Shown here one piece after another: positions 1 through 8,471 of a DNA stretch of 32,045 nt (its first letter is position 1; every line of letters starts with the position of its first letter). The stretch is taken from the NCBI GenBank assembly GCA_024398095.1, contig JAKSJK010000018.1, positions 1-32,045 on the forward strand, given 5' to 3'. The notes under the pieces were generated by a model. That model saw nothing but the letters and a program-made list of their open reading frames with translations, had not been told where the DNA came from and did no database searches. The DNA is from Bacteroidales bacterium (GTDB lineage: Bacteria; Bacteroidota; Bacteroidia; Bacteroidales; UBA932). The translations under genes were made by a program, and so were the position numbers.

Positions 1-54
1 GGAACAGACTTCATCTCTGACCACTACCCTGTCTACTGCGACATGGCATTCTAG
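1..54 (+). CDS. Endonuclease/exonuclease/phosphatase family protein, C-terminal end only
   Basis: The first 54 bases read in frame as 17 residues and a TAG stop, ending SDHYPVYCDMAF. The SDHxPV motif is the C-terminal signature of the Mg-dependent endonuclease/exonuclease/phosphatase fold (AP endonucleases, sphingomyelinases, inositol phosphatases), where the Asp-His pair helps form the active site. The rest of the gene lies outside the window, so the substrate cannot be told. It converges on the SprT-like gene with only 3 nt between the stop codons. Confidence 0.72.
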   Translation, partial: GTDFISDHYPVYCDMAF

Positions 55-57
55 CCA

Positions 58-504
58 TCAGTCATCGAATAATTTGAACAAAATGTGCAGAAGCCCGTCT
101 TTTGCACATTTTTTCTTTATTACATAGGTTCGGCGGCGGGAAGCCTTCTTCCGCGGTTTCATTGCGGGCTGGTAGCCTTCACGGGAAGTCAGGCGGGCGA
201 TGTCATAGCCTGTTGCGGCGTTGATCTCGGCGGCTTTGATTTTGAAACTGCGGCCGTGGTCCGCTTTTCCGAGGGTTTGGACCTGCCAGACATGTATCAT
301 TTCGTGCAGAAGGACCTTGTTTATCTCATCTTCAGGAACATCCCAGTATGCAGATACTGTCAGCACTCCCCTGCCGAAGCTGCCGAGCAGACGGGCACCG
401 CGGCCCACGCGGAATCGCGGCACTGCCAGTTCCCCGTCGAAAAACTGTTCGTTATAGACCTGGAACTTCTCTGCCAGGGTATCCTTTGTGAACACATACT
501 GCAT
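58..504 (-). CDS. SprT-like zinc metalloprotein
   Basis: A 148-aa protein with the zinc-metalloprotease motif HEMIHVWQ (His67, Glu68, His71) and a likely third ligand at His83 in DHGRSF, the arrangement of the SprT/Spartan family. Members are predicted metal-dependent proteases; Spartan acts on DNA-protein crosslinks, but the role of short bacterial forms is unclear. The C-terminal third is rich in Lys and Arg (KPRKKASRRR), which suits nucleic-acid contact (inference). I start at Met504 because a TATTTTTG promoter box at 519-512 lies inside the longer frame that begins at 540. The gene is divergent from obgE. Confidence 0.8.
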   Translation of the reverse strand: MQYVFTKDTLAEKFQVYNEQFFDGELAVPRFRVGRGARLLGSFGRGVLTVSAYWDVPEDEINKVLLHEMIHVWQVQTLGKADHGRSFKIKAAEINAATGYDIARLTSREGYQPAMKPRKKASRRRTYVIKKKCAKDGLLHILFKLFDD

Positions 505-511
505 AACTGTG

Positions 512-519
512 CAAAAATA
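512..519 (-). promoter_or_regulatory. Bacteroidetes -7 box for the SprT-like gene
   Basis: The minus strand reads TATTTTTG, an exact match to TAnnTTTG. It sits about 8 nt before the ATG at 504, so the leader would be near zero. It lies beside the opposing obgE box. Confidence 0.45.
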
Positions 520-521
520 AC

Positions 522-529
522 TATATTTG
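522..529 (+). promoter_or_regulatory. Bacteroidetes -7 box for obgE
   Basis: TATATTTG matches TAnnTTTG exactly. Transcription would start near 535, leaving a leader of about 8 to 14 nt before the ATG at 543 or 549. I see no good -33 TTTG at the usual spacing. Confidence 0.5.
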
Positions 530-542
530 CGCGGCAACAAAA

Positions 543-1550
543 ATGATTATGGCAGAAAGCAACTTCATAGACTACGTGAAAGTGTATTGCCGCTCAGGCA
601 ACGGCGGAGCAGGTTCAATGCACCTCAGAAGAGAGAAATATGTTCCCAAGGGCGGTCCCGACGGAGGTGACGGCGGCAGAGGCGGTCACATCATACTTCG
701 CGCAAACCCTCAGTTCTGGACTCTCATCCACCTCAAGTACCGCAAGCACATCATGGCGGAGAACGGTGAAGGCGGAAGCGGTGCGCTGTGCAAGGGAAAG
801 AACGGAGAGGACATAATCCTCGATGTACCTGTAGGCACCGTGGCAAAGGACGCAGAGACCGGAGAGATCCTGATGGAGCTCGTGGAGGCCGGAGAAGAGA
901 AGATCCTCCTTCCCGGCGGCCGCGGCGGCCTCGGCAACAACAATTTCAAGTCTGCCACAAACCAGACCCCGCGCTACGCACAGCCAGGAGAGCCCGGCCA
1001 GGAAGGCTGGTTCATACTCGAGCTGAAGCTGCTCGCAGATGTCGGACTCGTAGGCTTCCCTAATGCAGGCAAGTCTACCCTGCTGGCATCCATAACCGCC
1101 GCGAAGCCGAAGATTGCAAACTATGCTTTCACAACCCTTGAGCCTAACCTTGGCATCGTACGCTATTACGACGACCAGTCTTTCGTCATGGCCGACATCC
1201 CGGGCATCATTGAAGGCGCACATGAGGGCAAGGGCATCGGTCTGAGATTCCTCAGACACATAGAGCGAAACTCCATCCTGCTCTTCCTCATCCCGGCCGA
1301 CACCGACGACTTCGCAAAGGCATACGACATTCTTCTCGGCGAACTCAGGATGTACAATCCGGAACTCCTCGTCAAGACCAGGGTGCTTGCAATCTCGAAG
1401 TCCGACATGCTCGACGAACAGATGAAGAGGGAGATTGAGCCTATGCTGCCGACTGATGTGCCTCACCTCTTCTTCTCGTCAGTTTCCGGCGAAAACCTCA
1501 CCCAGCTCAAGACAATGCTCTGGGACGCACTCCATACTGACGCAGAATAG
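543..1550 (+). CDS. obgE: GTPase ObgE/CgtA
   Basis: A 335-aa Obg-family GTPase involved in late 50S ribosome assembly and stress signalling. The glycine-rich Obg domain fills residues 1-163 (GGDGGRGG around 41-48). The G domain follows: G1 GFPNAGKS at 171-178, G2 FTTLEPNLG at 196-204, G3 DIPG at 218-221, and G5 SSVSG at 312-316. G4 reads SKSD at 285-288 rather than the textbook NKxD, so the first Asn is Ser. The acidic C-terminal extension of some homologues is missing. Start at 543, with Met3 (549) equally possible. Two nt separate it from the downstream PAP2 gene, so they are likely co-transcribed. Confidence 0.97.
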   Translation: MIMAESNFIDYVKVYCRSGNGGAGSMHLRREKYVPKGGPDGGDGGRGGHIILRANPQFWTLIHLKYRKHIMAENGEGGSGALCKGKNGEDIILDVPVGTVAKDAETGEILMELVEAGEEKILLPGGRGGLGNNNFKSATNQTPRYAQPGEPGQEGWFILELKLLADVGLVGFPNAGKSTLLASITAAKPKIANYAFTTLEPNLGIVRYYDDQSFVMADIPGIIEGAHEGKGIGLRFLRHIERNSILLFLIPADTDDFAKAYDILLGELRMYNPELLVKTRVLAISKSDMLDEQMKREIEPMLPTDVPHLFFSSVSGENLTQLKTMLWDALHTDAE

Positions 1551-1552
1551 CT

Positions 1553-2164
1553 ATGCTGGAACGACTCGAAGCCCTTGACAAGACGCTTACCCTGGCAATC
1601 AACACTGCCGGCACCTGCGACGCCTTCTGGATTTTCATGTCCAAGACCAAGGTGTGGATTCCTCTGTACCTGGCGATAATTGCGCTGCTCATATGGAAAC
1701 TCGGTTGGAAAAAAGGCTTGCTGATGGTACTGGCAATAGTAATCGGATGCGTCGCATCAGACCAGATCTGCAATCTTGTCAAGGATAGTGTCTGCAGACT
1801 CAGGCCATCATTCGACGAGGATATGATTGCCAGAGGAATAAAGGTGATCTCCAAATCCAGCGCCAATCACTGCTACGGATTCTATTCCGCCCACTCCTCA
1901 TCCAGCTTCATGCTCGCAATGGGCGCCAGCCTGGCACTTGGGTGGGGACTCAGATCTGAAGAGAAAAAGACAAGACACCCCAGATTGCTCGGAGTGTCTT
2001 TCACCGTCTTTATGTTTGTCTGGGCGGCACTGGTAGCACTCAGCCGCGTTTTCCTCGCCAAGCATTTCCTCGGCGATATCATCACAGGTGCTTTCGCGGG
2101 CGTAATACTGGCCTACGCAGTCTGCATCCCGATGAAGTGGGTGTGCCGCAGATTCGTAAAGTAA
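1553..2164 (+). CDS. PAP2-family membrane phosphatase
   Basis: A 203-aa integral membrane protein with about five or six hydrophobic segments and the three-part PAP2 signature: KDSVCRLRP (C1, around 78-86), YSAHSSSS (C2, a variant of PSGH) and SRVFLAKHFLGD (C3, near 163-174). Enzymes of this fold remove phosphate from lipid phosphates or diphosphates, for example undecaprenyl diphosphate or lipid A. The exact substrate cannot be read from the sequence. Its place directly after obgE looks operonic. It ends at 2164 and the convergent murF stop begins at 2165, so the two genes abut with no spacer. Confidence 0.9.
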   Translation: MLERLEALDKTLTLAINTAGTCDAFWIFMSKTKVWIPLYLAIIALLIWKLGWKKGLLMVLAIVIGCVASDQICNLVKDSVCRLRPSFDEDMIARGIKVISKSSANHCYGFYSAHSSSSFMLAMGASLALGWGLRSEEKKTRHPRLLGVSFTVFMFVWAALVALSRVFLAKHFLGDIITGAFAGVILAYAVCIPMKWVCRRFVK

Positions 2165-3532
2165 TTAGAGAACAGGGATAACGTTCTCCATCTTTATACC
2201 GCGCGATCCTTTGATAAGAAGGGTCGCGTTCTTTATATCCATGGTCTTCAGAACTTCTGCAAGTGTCTGTGAGTCAGGATAAGACTCACCTTCCCTTCCG
2301 GCTTCGGAGATGACCTTACCAAACTCCTCTCCCACAAAGAAAGCCCTCGTGATTTTCCCCTCGGAGATGTAGCTTTGTACCATGTCGTAGATACGGCGAT
2401 GCTCATCAAGCGACTCTGCACCAAGCTCACGCATATCCCCCAGAAGGGCGATCTTGCAGGAAGCTGCCACCATGGAGAAATTCTCCAGGGCCACAGTCAT
2501 GCTGCTCGGATTGGCATTGTAGGCATCCACGATCAAGGTATTCCGCTCTGTGCGGTTCATCTGGGACCGGTTGTTAGAAGGCACAAAGGCGGATATTGCT
2601 GCAGCCGCATCCTCCAGGCTGACACCGAAATAGCGCCCGACAGCAATCGCAGCCATCACATTGTCAGCATTGTAGGCACCCACAAGATTGGTATCGATCC
2701 GAACCCCGTCCACGACCATCCTGAGGAAAGGATGCTCCCCGTCAGCCACGAGAATCTGCGCATCCTGGGCCTTGACGCCATATGGGATAGTCTTAAGCGA
2801 CGGACGCATCATCGCCATCCCGAGCAGATGGACGTTGTCCTGGTTGATGAAAATCCTGCCGGTACCGACTCCTGCGGCGGAATTCTCCGCAATGAAGTCA
2901 TAAAGCTCTCCCTTTGTGGCTTTCACCCCCTCGAAACTGCCGAAACCGAGCAGATGGGCCTTCCCAACATTGGTAATCAGTCCAATGTCCGGACGGGCGA
3001 TCACTACCAGTTCCCTTATATCCCCAGGGTGGCTTGCCCCCATCTCCACAAGTCCAAGTTCGGTGTCCTGATTGAACTTGAGCACGGTAAGCGGCACACC
3101 TATATTATTATTGAGATTGCCGACGGTGGCAGAAAGCCTGAATCTGGTACTCAGGACTGCCTTGATCAGTTCCTTGGTGGTAGTCTTGCCGTTGGTACCT
3201 GTGAGGCCGACGACAGTAAGACGTTTTTCCCCGGTCTTGACGCCACCTTCCACAACGGTCGGGACAGCCAGATGCTCGCGATGCCAGGCTGCCAGGTCCC
3301 AGAGAGCTGTCAGAGTGTTTTCAACCCTGATAAGTCTCGGATCTTCGTCCGGGCAGCTGTCATCAACGACAGCATAGGCAGCTCCGGCCTCAACCGCCTT
3401 CAGAGCATAAAGATTGCCGTTGAAAGTCTCTCCCTTGAGGGCGAAGAACAACTCCCCACCCTGGATTGCACGGCTGTCTGTAGTCACACGGCCGCCGCAC
3501 TCGAGATATTTGCTGTAAAGTGCTTCAATCAT
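2165..3532 (-). CDS. murF: UDP-N-acetylmuramoyl-tripeptide--D-alanyl-D-alanine ligase
   Basis: A 455-aa Mur ligase that adds D-Ala-D-Ala to UDP-MurNAc-tripeptide in the cytoplasm, the last soluble step of peptidoglycan precursor synthesis. The N-terminal substrate domain has the MurE/MurF-type TTDSRAIQGGELFFALKG near residues 17-34. The ATP loop GLTGTNGKTTTK is at 109-120, followed by NLNNNIGVP at 139-147, typical of MurF. The C-terminal domain has NRSQMN and DAYNANPSSM, also MurF-like. It lies 6 nt after dut and is probably co-transcribed with it. Confidence 0.97.
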   Translation of the reverse strand: MIEALYSKYLECGGRVTTDSRAIQGGELFFALKGETFNGNLYALKAVEAGAAYAVVDDSCPDEDPRLIRVENTLTALWDLAAWHREHLAVPTVVEGGVKTGEKRLTVVGLTGTNGKTTTKELIKAVLSTRFRLSATVGNLNNNIGVPLTVLKFNQDTELGLVEMGASHPGDIRELVVIARPDIGLITNVGKAHLLGFGSFEGVKATKGELYDFIAENSAAGVGTGRIFINQDNVHLLGMAMMRPSLKTIPYGVKAQDAQILVADGEHPFLRMVVDGVRIDTNLVGAYNADNVMAAIAVGRYFGVSLEDAAAAISAFVPSNNRSQMNRTERNTLIVDAYNANPSSMTVALENFSMVAASCKIALLGDMRELGAESLDEHRRIYDMVQSYISEGKITRAFFVGEEFGKVISEAGREGESYPDSQTLAEVLKTMDIKNATLLIKGSRGIKMENVIPVL

Positions 3533-3538
3533 ATCCGA

Positions 3539-3973
3539 CTATTTTGTACCGGTGCTGCCGAAGCCGCCCTCTCCACGCTCTGTCTCGTCCAGAGAAGCCA
3601 CCTCATCCCACTCTACGACCTCATGCTTTGCAACCACCATCTGGGCGACTCTTTCACCCGGATTCACCACAAACCTGTCCTTGGAAAGATTCACAAGGCA
3701 GACCTTCACTTCCCCACGATAGTCTGCATCGATGGTGCCCGGAGCATTGGCCACAGTAATTCCATACTTGCATGCCAGACCGCTGCGGGGACGTATCTGA
3801 GCCTCATAGCCTTCCGGAAGGGCGATGAAAAGTCCTGTCGGAATGATCTGCCTCTCCATAGGCAGGATAACTATCGGTTCATCTATATCCGCCTTGAGAT
3901 CCATACCTGCAGAGAGAGGTGTAGCATAGGCCGGAAGGTTGTGCTTCGACTTGTTGATTACCTGTACTTTCAT
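3539..3973 (-). CDS. dut: dUTP diphosphatase
   Basis: A 144-aa trimeric dUTPase, which hydrolyses dUTP to dUMP and pyrophosphate, keeping uracil out of DNA and feeding dTMP synthesis. All five family motifs are visible: AGMDLKAD (22-29), PRSGLA (62-67), IDADYRGE (81-88, with the catalytic Asp), GERVAQ (106-111) and the C-terminal flap [10 protein letters not shown] (133-142). Length is normal. It sits between the unknown 90-aa gene (27-nt gap) and murF (6-nt gap). No convincing TAnnTTTG box lies just upstream, so transcription probably comes from the box at 4297-4290. Confidence 0.97.
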   Translation of the reverse strand: MKVQVINKSKHNLPAYATPLSAGMDLKADIDEPIVILPMERQIIPTGLFIALPEGYEAQIRPRSGLACKYGITVANAPGTIDADYRGEVKVCLVNLSKDRFVVNPGERVAQMVVAKHEVVEWDEVASLDETERGEGGFGSTGTK

Positions 3974-4000
3974 GTCTTTCTATTTGTTTAAAAAAAATAT

Positions 4001-4273
4001 TCAGCCGCAATACTGCCGTTCCAGGAATTCCCAGAATTCCTCATCCGTGCTGGAATTATCCAGCAGCGGGTCGGGATACAGGCCGCATTCCGTATCGAAT
4101 ATCCACCTGTCCACCCATTCTGCTCCATTCTCGCCCAGGTATCCCCCAAGCAATTCTATCGCCGCAATCCACAATTGACTGGTATCCATAAGGACTTCAG
4201 CCGCTTTCTCCACTTCCAGTTGTGAGCGGAGCCTGCCGCAAACCGACAGGAATTCATCTTTTGTCATATTCAT
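4001..4273 (-). CDS. Small acidic protein of unknown function
   Basis: A 90-aa acidic, soluble protein with no signal peptide and no motif I recognise. It is Trp-, Glu- and Asp-rich in its second half (EWVDRWIFDTE; DEEFWEFLERQYCG) and looks mainly helical. I call it a real gene because it has its own TACCTTTG box 17 nt upstream, fits the dut-murF operon spacing and shows no convincing rival frame. Met3 is an alternative start. Function unknown; homologues in other Bacteroidales would be needed to say more. Confidence 0.68.
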   Translation of the reverse strand: MNMTKDEFLSVCGRLRSQLEVEKAAEVLMDTSQLWIAAIELLGGYLGENGAEWVDRWIFDTECGLYPDPLLDNSSTDEEFWEFLERQYCG

Positions 4274-4289
4274 CGCAATTCAATTTCCA

Positions 4290-4297
4290 CAAAGGTA
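4290..4297 (-). promoter_or_regulatory. -7 box for the 90-aa gene, dut and murF
   Basis: The minus strand reads TACCTTTG, an exact TAnnTTTG match, with transcription expected near 4284, about 11 nt before the ATG at 4273. The 13-bp palindrome at 4326-4338 lies some 30 bp upstream of this box. Confidence 0.5.
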
Positions 4298-4325
4298 AGC
4301 CAGCCCCCTGCTTCCATCAAATTCC

Positions 4326-4338
4326 GTATAGCCTATAC
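4326..4338. promoter_or_regulatory. 13-bp palindrome GTATAGCCTATAC, copy 1
   Basis: Two perfect 6-bp arms around a central C. The identical 13-mer recurs at 16605-16617, also intergenic. Here it lies between recX and the box of the next minus-strand gene, at about -42 to -54 from the predicted start. It could be a protein-binding site; the binding protein is unknown. Confidence 0.45.
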
Positions 4339-4357
4339 ACACTGCTGCATCAGGCCT

Positions 4358-4810
4358 TCAGTCTCCGCCGCCCATCGCTTTCCTTACCGCGCTCTCCACC
4401 TCTTCATAAGCATAGCCGCGCCCCAAAGCATACCGAAGCAGCTTCAGACGGCACTGCGGGTCTTCGGACAGGGAACGGTACCTTGCGGAAACAAGCTTTT
4501 CCAGCCTCGATGCGGCAGCACCTCTGTCTATAGCCTCCAGAGCCGCGTCGATATCCTCCTTCGATACGCCCTTCGCTGCAAGCGCATAACGTATCTTGAC
4601 CGCCCCCCAGCCGTCCAGGGAGGACTTGTCACGGGCGAATGCCTCTGCATAGCGGGCGTTTGAGAGATACCTGTCGGCCTTCAGGGAAGCAATGACAGCC
4701 TCAGCATCAATCCCCTCTTCCGACGCAAGTTTCTTGCGTATGTCGCTTTCGCAGTACTCCCTTCTGGAGCACAGACGCCTCATTCTGTCAAGCACCTTCG
4801 ACTGTTCCAT
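4358..4810 (-). CDS. recX: Regulatory protein RecX
   Basis: A 150-aa RecX-family protein, a helical-repeat modulator that binds RecA filaments and restrains recombinase activity. Visible family features are CSRREYCESDIRKKL (14-28), the LKADRYLSNARYAEAFARD block (44-62), the GxxKIRYALAAKGV block and the C-terminal LLRYALGRGYAYEEVESAV. It is not next to recA as in many bacteria. It is the last gene of the rlmN-patatin-recX operon, whose promoter diverges from recA about 3.7 kb away. Three nt separate it from the patatin gene. Confidence 0.93.
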   Translation of the reverse strand: MEQSKVLDRMRRLCSRREYCESDIRKKLASEEGIDAEAVIASLKADRYLSNARYAEAFARDKSSLDGWGAVKIRYALAAKGVSKEDIDAALEAIDRGAAASRLEKLVSARYRSLSEDPQCRLKLLRYALGRGYAYEEVESAVRKAMGGGD

Positions 4811-4813
4811 AAC

Positions 4814-7306
4814 CTAGAAATTATAGCCGAAACTTACATACAGTCCCGGCATCTTGGTAATGCCGTGCCATTTGTCGGTCTCCCTGTCTGTCGCACCCCA
4901 GTGGAGATTGACAGTTATAGGGCCGACTATGGTGTTGTAACCATATTCCACACCGAAGCCGAGATAGTTGTCGCCTTTTGCAATGGTAGAGAACATATGG
5001 CTGCCGCGGGCATAATTGACTATGGCGGTCAGGTAGTTGTTCTTCGAAAGCTGGAACTGGTAGTCTGTCCTGCCGATGAGCATCAGATTGTCCACACAGG
5101 TCGCAAAGTTGAGACCAATGAACGGAATCTGCTGGTCCAGATAGCGTCCGGCAAGACTTCCGCCCATGATATTCATGAACGGAAGCGGAATGGACGGAGT
5201 CGCAGACGGATCATTCCTGTTGAGGTAATTCTCACGGCTTCCGACATAGCGGAAATTGAATGCAGGGATGAAGGTGAAGAAGGTACCGGTAGGAACGATG
5301 AAACGTCCGTTCAGAGCAACCGTGTGGAAATTATGGAACTTGTCACTGGCAGCCCACGGTCCGGTGCCGGCAAAGGTCCAGCCGTAGTAGAGTCCCAGGA
5401 CATAGCCCTTGGTCGGATAATAATAGCTGTCGTAGGTTTCCCTCCATACATCCGCATAAAGGGATACATAGTTGCCGGTCGTATGGTTGATGTCATACAT
5501 TCTGTCGTACTTTGCCAGATCCTTCACACCCATGGCAAAGAATTCGTCGCGTATACCTCCCTTTATGTCGAACTCCTTCCACTGGATGTTGGACAGGAAC
5601 AGATCCGCCTTCAACTTCCAGATGTCGGAATTAAACCTGTGAGGGTTGAGTTCATAGGTGCGGCTGCCGAGTTTGAAAAGGCTGAGGTCTGAATAGCCGG
5701 CCTTCAATTCCACATTGAAGGTTGGAGTCAGCGGATTATCGTAGCTATAGGTAAGGGAGGCATATGGATTGACGCAGACCTTGGCATTGAAATCGAAGCG
5801 GTGGCCCTGCAGTTTCCTGGTGTTGAAACCGAGGTTGAAGTTTGCGATCACGACCTCCTCGTTGTCAAAGCGCAAGCCGAGGCCTATCTGGTGGATTGGA
5901 CCCTTTGTACAGTGGAGCACCAGTTTGTAAGGCTCGCCGCTGCCGAGAAACTCGTAGGTCACATTCTCGAAGGTCTGGGTTGCGCAGATTTCCGCTACCA
6001 CCCTTTCCATCTTCATGCGGTTCACAAGGCCTCCGGGCACCACACCGATCTTCTTCATCAGCCAGTCCTCCTCTTTCTGGGTGACACCGGTTATCTCGAC
6101 CTCATTGATGCGTACATACTGTTCGTTGATATTGGTTGCCCTGCGTGCCTGGAATGTGAGAGGGTCCGATCCTACCCTGCCCTTCAGTGCCACGAGTGCA
6201 GAATCGACAGCAACGGCAGCATCATAACCTCTCTTGATGATGATAGGAATGCTTTCCTCGCCGAAACTGAGCATGTTGTACTCGTGAAGGTCAGGCTTGA
6301 TCTTGACATCTGCCGCATTCTCGTTGTGGGCGAAGGAATCAGCACCCAGCATATCAATGCCCTGGTAGAGTATGTCGGCCAGGTTGTTCACTTCGGAATA
6401 GGACACCTTGGCGTCGGAAAGCTCCACGCCTATGATTATGTCGGCGCCCAGCTCTTTTGCAGCACCGACCGGATAGTTGTCCCTCATGCCTCCGTCCACC
6501 AGCACCATGCCGTCTGTCCTGACAGAAGCGAAGAGGATAGGAATGGACATGGTCGACCTCAGTGCAGGTGCGAGTTTGCCTTCATACCAGTGCTTTGCCT
6601 TGAAACTTACCATGTCGGACGCGACACAGCAGAACGGAATCGGCAGATCCACGAAGTCCAGGGTGTCGGCGTAGCCCACTGAAAGGCTGTTGATGAGGTT
6701 GGTCACATTCTGGCCGCGTACATAGCTCTCAGGCAGGCTCTCCCAGATGTTATCCTCGAAAAGACCCTTCTTGTCATTTACCGCCCCGAAAGCCATAGGC
6801 GCATATTTCCTCGGCTGTCCTTCCTGCTGATAAGCCTGTTCCTTTATGTCCTTGAAGTGCTCCTTCTGATACCAGAATGGAATCATGATGTGATGCTGCG
6901 AGCGGTATTTCACCTCCTTGAGAGACTTGGTCTCGCGGGGCATCTTGTCTGTTATGAGGTAAGACCAGTCAGCACCGGTTACCACGCGTTCCATCTCCTC
7001 GCTGGCATAGCCCAGGCTGAGCATACCTCCCACGAGGCCACCCATACTGGTACCGATCACCATATCGACCGGTATGTCCAGTTCCTCCAGGCGGCGTATC
7101 ACGCCTATATGGGCAGCGCCCTTTGCTCCGCCGCCGCTGAGTACTAGCGCCACAACCGGTCTGTGCTGTCGTATGGAGTCCATCCTGTGACGGAACTTCG
7201 CCACCTCCACGGAATCCCTGACAGGGTCTATTCCGTATGCCGACGCTCCCACAGACGGAAGGAGCAAGGTCAGCAGGACTGAAAAAACGGTTAAGAATCT
7301 TTTCAT
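4814..7306 (-). CDS. Patatin-like phospholipase with POTRA and outer-membrane beta-barrel
   Basis: An 830-aa exported protein that starts with the signal peptide [20 protein letters not shown]. The patatin domain (about 50-300) has the oxyanion loop SGGGAKG (57-63), nucleophile motif GTSMG (85-89, Ser87) and the partner DGG (271-273), giving a Ser-Asp dyad. A POTRA-like segment (about 385-455) and a BamA-type barrel (to 830, ending in Phe) follow. This matches PlpD-type patatins, which place a lipolytic domain in the outer membrane. The ATG overlaps the rlmN TGA (ATGA), fixing the start at 7306 and suggesting translational coupling. The longer frame to 7504 only overlaps rlmN. Confidence 0.93.
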   Translation of the reverse strand: MKRFLTVFSVLLTLLLPSVGASAYGIDPVRDSVEVAKFRHRMDSIRQHRPVVALVLSGGGAKGAAHIGVIRRLEELDIPVDMVIGTSMGGLVGGMLSLGYASEEMERVVTGADWSYLITDKMPRETKSLKEVKYRSQHHIMIPFWYQKEHFKDIKEQAYQQEGQPRKYAPMAFGAVNDKKGLFEDNIWESLPESYVRGQNVTNLINSLSVGYADTLDFVDLPIPFCCVASDMVSFKAKHWYEGKLAPALRSTMSIPILFASVRTDGMVLVDGGMRDNYPVGAAKELGADIIIGVELSDAKVSYSEVNNLADILYQGIDMLGADSFAHNENAADVKIKPDLHEYNMLSFGEESIPIIIKRGYDAAVAVDSALVALKGRVGSDPLTFQARRATNINEQYVRINEVEITGVTQKEEDWLMKKIGVVPGGLVNRMKMERVVAEICATQTFENVTYEFLGSGEPYKLVLHCTKGPIHQIGLGLRFDNEEVVIANFNLGFNTRKLQGHRFDFNAKVCVNPYASLTYSYDNPLTPTFNVELKAGYSDLSLFKLGSRTYELNPHRFNSDIWKLKADLFLSNIQWKEFDIKGGIRDEFFAMGVKDLAKYDRMYDINHTTGNYVSLYADVWRETYDSYYYPTKGYVLGLYYGWTFAGTGPWAASDKFHNFHTVALNGRFIVPTGTFFTFIPAFNFRYVGSRENYLNRNDPSATPSIPLPFMNIMGGSLAGRYLDQQIPFIGLNFATCVDNLMLIGRTDYQFQLSKNNYLTAIVNYARGSHMFSTIAKGDNYLGFGVEYGYNTIVGPITVNLHWGATDRETDKWHGITKMPGLYVSFGYNF

Positions 7307-8340
7307 TGCTGTCTGTTCTTTTCTGCATGCTTCCCGGCGAGCATACCGCAGGCCGCGAGTATGTCTTCGCCTCTGGAAGCGCGTATGGTTGTAGTCACGC
7401 CCTGGCGCGACAATCTGTCTCTGAACATCTCCATCACCGCCTGTGTCGGGCAGCCGTATGGGAAATCCGGAATCTGGTGGAAGCGGATGAGATTCACCCT
7501 GCACTCCATTCCCTTGAGCAGGCGTGCGAGCGCATCAGCGTGGCGCTTGTCATCATTGAAACCTGCAAACATGGTATATTCGAAGCTTACGCGCCTCTGT
7601 CCGGTAAAGTCATATTCCCTGATCAGTCCGAGCACATTGTTGATGTCCCAAGCCTTCTGGGCCGGCATCATGCTCTCACGCTCCTCCGGGAAAGGATTAT
7701 GGAGACTGACTGCCAGGTGGCAGCGGCATTCGTCGAGATAGCGGCGCAGGTTCGGAAGCACACCGATCGTAGACACAGTTATCCTCTTCGGGCTCCAACC
7801 GAAGCCCCAGTCCGCAGTCAGTACATCTATGGCACGCTTCACATTATCGTAGTTGTCAAGAGGCTCGCCCATGCCCATGAAAACGGTGTTCGTCAGCTTA
7901 TGGGCTTCATCCACGGCGATGAACTGGGAGAGGATGTCTGCGGCATCCAGATTTCCGTGGAAGCCCTGGCGGCCTGTCATGCAGAACTTGCAAGCCATCT
8001 TGCAGCCCGACTGGCTGGACACACAGAGAGTCGCGCGGTCATCGTCTGGAATCATTACCGCCTCGATCGCGCTGCTTTCCTTCGACTCGAACGGGAATAG
8101 ATATTTCTTGGTTCCGTCCGAAGATTCTGCCAATCCGATGTAAGGAACTACACCAAGATCGTATTTATCCTTGAGTGCTTCCCTGCCGGCCTTGCTGATG
8201 TTGGTCATCTCGTCGATGCTGCGGACCTTGCGTACATACATCCAGTTCGCGATCTGAGAGGCGGCAAACTTAGGCAGTCCGCACTCGAGTGCGACTTCCT
8301 TCAGTTCGTCAGGAGTCATTCCAAGGAGTTTTTTCTTCAT
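7303..8340 (-). CDS. rlmN: 23S rRNA (adenine2503-C2)/tRNA methyltransferase RlmN
   Basis: A 345-aa radical SAM enzyme that methylates C2 of A2503 in 23S rRNA and of adenine 37 in some tRNAs. The cluster motif is [11 protein letters not shown] (CxxxCxxC), with [11 protein letters not shown] and the late cysteine in [15 protein letters not shown] that forms the methyl-transfer intermediate. The N-terminal helical domain ([19 protein letters not shown]) is typical. I start at 8340 (MKKKLLG), because a TAAATTTG box at 8367-8360 would place transcription downstream of the earlier ATG at 8358. It is the first gene of an operon with the patatin protein and recX, and diverges from recA. Confidence 0.96.
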   Translation of the reverse strand: MKKKLLGMTPDELKEVALECGLPKFAASQIANWMYVRKVRSIDEMTNISKAGREALKDKYDLGVVPYIGLAESSDGTKKYLFPFESKESSAIEAVMIPDDDRATLCVSSQSGCKMACKFCMTGRQGFHGNLDAADILSQFIAVDEAHKLTNTVFMGMGEPLDNYDNVKRAIDVLTADWGFGWSPKRITVSTIGVLPNLRRYLDECRCHLAVSLHNPFPEERESMMPAQKAWDINNVLGLIREYDFTGQRRVSFEYTMFAGFNDDKRHADALARLLKGMECRVNLIRFHQIPDFPYGCPTQAVMEMFRDRLSRQGVTTTIRASRGEDILAACGMLAGKHAEKNRQQ

Positions 8341-8359
8341 ATCTGTCAAGTATAGCAAG

Positions 8360-8367
8360 CAAATTTA
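8360..8367 (-). promoter_or_regulatory. -7 box for the rlmN-patatin-recX operon
   Basis: The minus strand reads TAAATTTG, an exact TAnnTTTG match. Transcription would start near 8353, leaving about 13 nt before the ATG at 8340. Confidence 0.5.
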
Positions 8368-8391
8368 AGAAATTTCTAAATATTTTTTACA

Positions 8392-8412
8392 ATGTGCCGT
8401 GGTTTGGCACAT
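8392..8412. promoter_or_regulatory. Inverted repeat ATGTGCC-N7-GGCACAT upstream of recA
   Basis: Perfect 7-bp arms with a 7-bp spacer, 9 bp before the distal recA -7 box and so over its -33 region. It also lies about 25 bp upstream of the rlmN box. The position suits an operator for damage-controlled recA, but no binding protein is known from the sequence. Confidence 0.4.
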
Positions 8413-8420
8413 CAACCCTT

Positions 8421-8428
8421 TATCTTTG
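8421..8428 (+). promoter_or_regulatory. Distal -7 box for recA
   Basis: TATCTTTG matches TAnnTTTG. Transcription would start near 8435, giving a leader of about 85 nt. It follows the inverted repeat at 8392-8412. Confidence 0.5.
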
Positions 8429-8463
8429 CACCGTTATTTCAAAGGAAACTAACAAAAAAGTAG

Positions 8464-8471
8464 TATATTTG
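8464..8471 (+). promoter_or_regulatory. Proximal -7 box for recA
   Basis: TATATTTG matches TAnnTTTG. The leader would be about 43 nt and would start close to an imperfect stem at 8473-8497 (GATTG/CAATC outer pairs). With the distal box, recA appears to have tandem promoters. Confidence 0.5.

Noticed and set aside
615..1466. A 283-codon open frame on the minus strand
   Set aside because: It is antisense to obgE and has no family motif or promoter box.
2375..3991. A 538-codon open frame on the plus strand
   Set aside because: It lies wholly opposite murF and dut, both certain genes, and its His/Cys-rich translation has no recognisable domain. Long antisense frames are common in GC-balanced coding DNA.
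5801..6682. A 293-codon open frame on the plus strand
   Set aside because: It is antisense to the patatin gene; the translation shows no domain.
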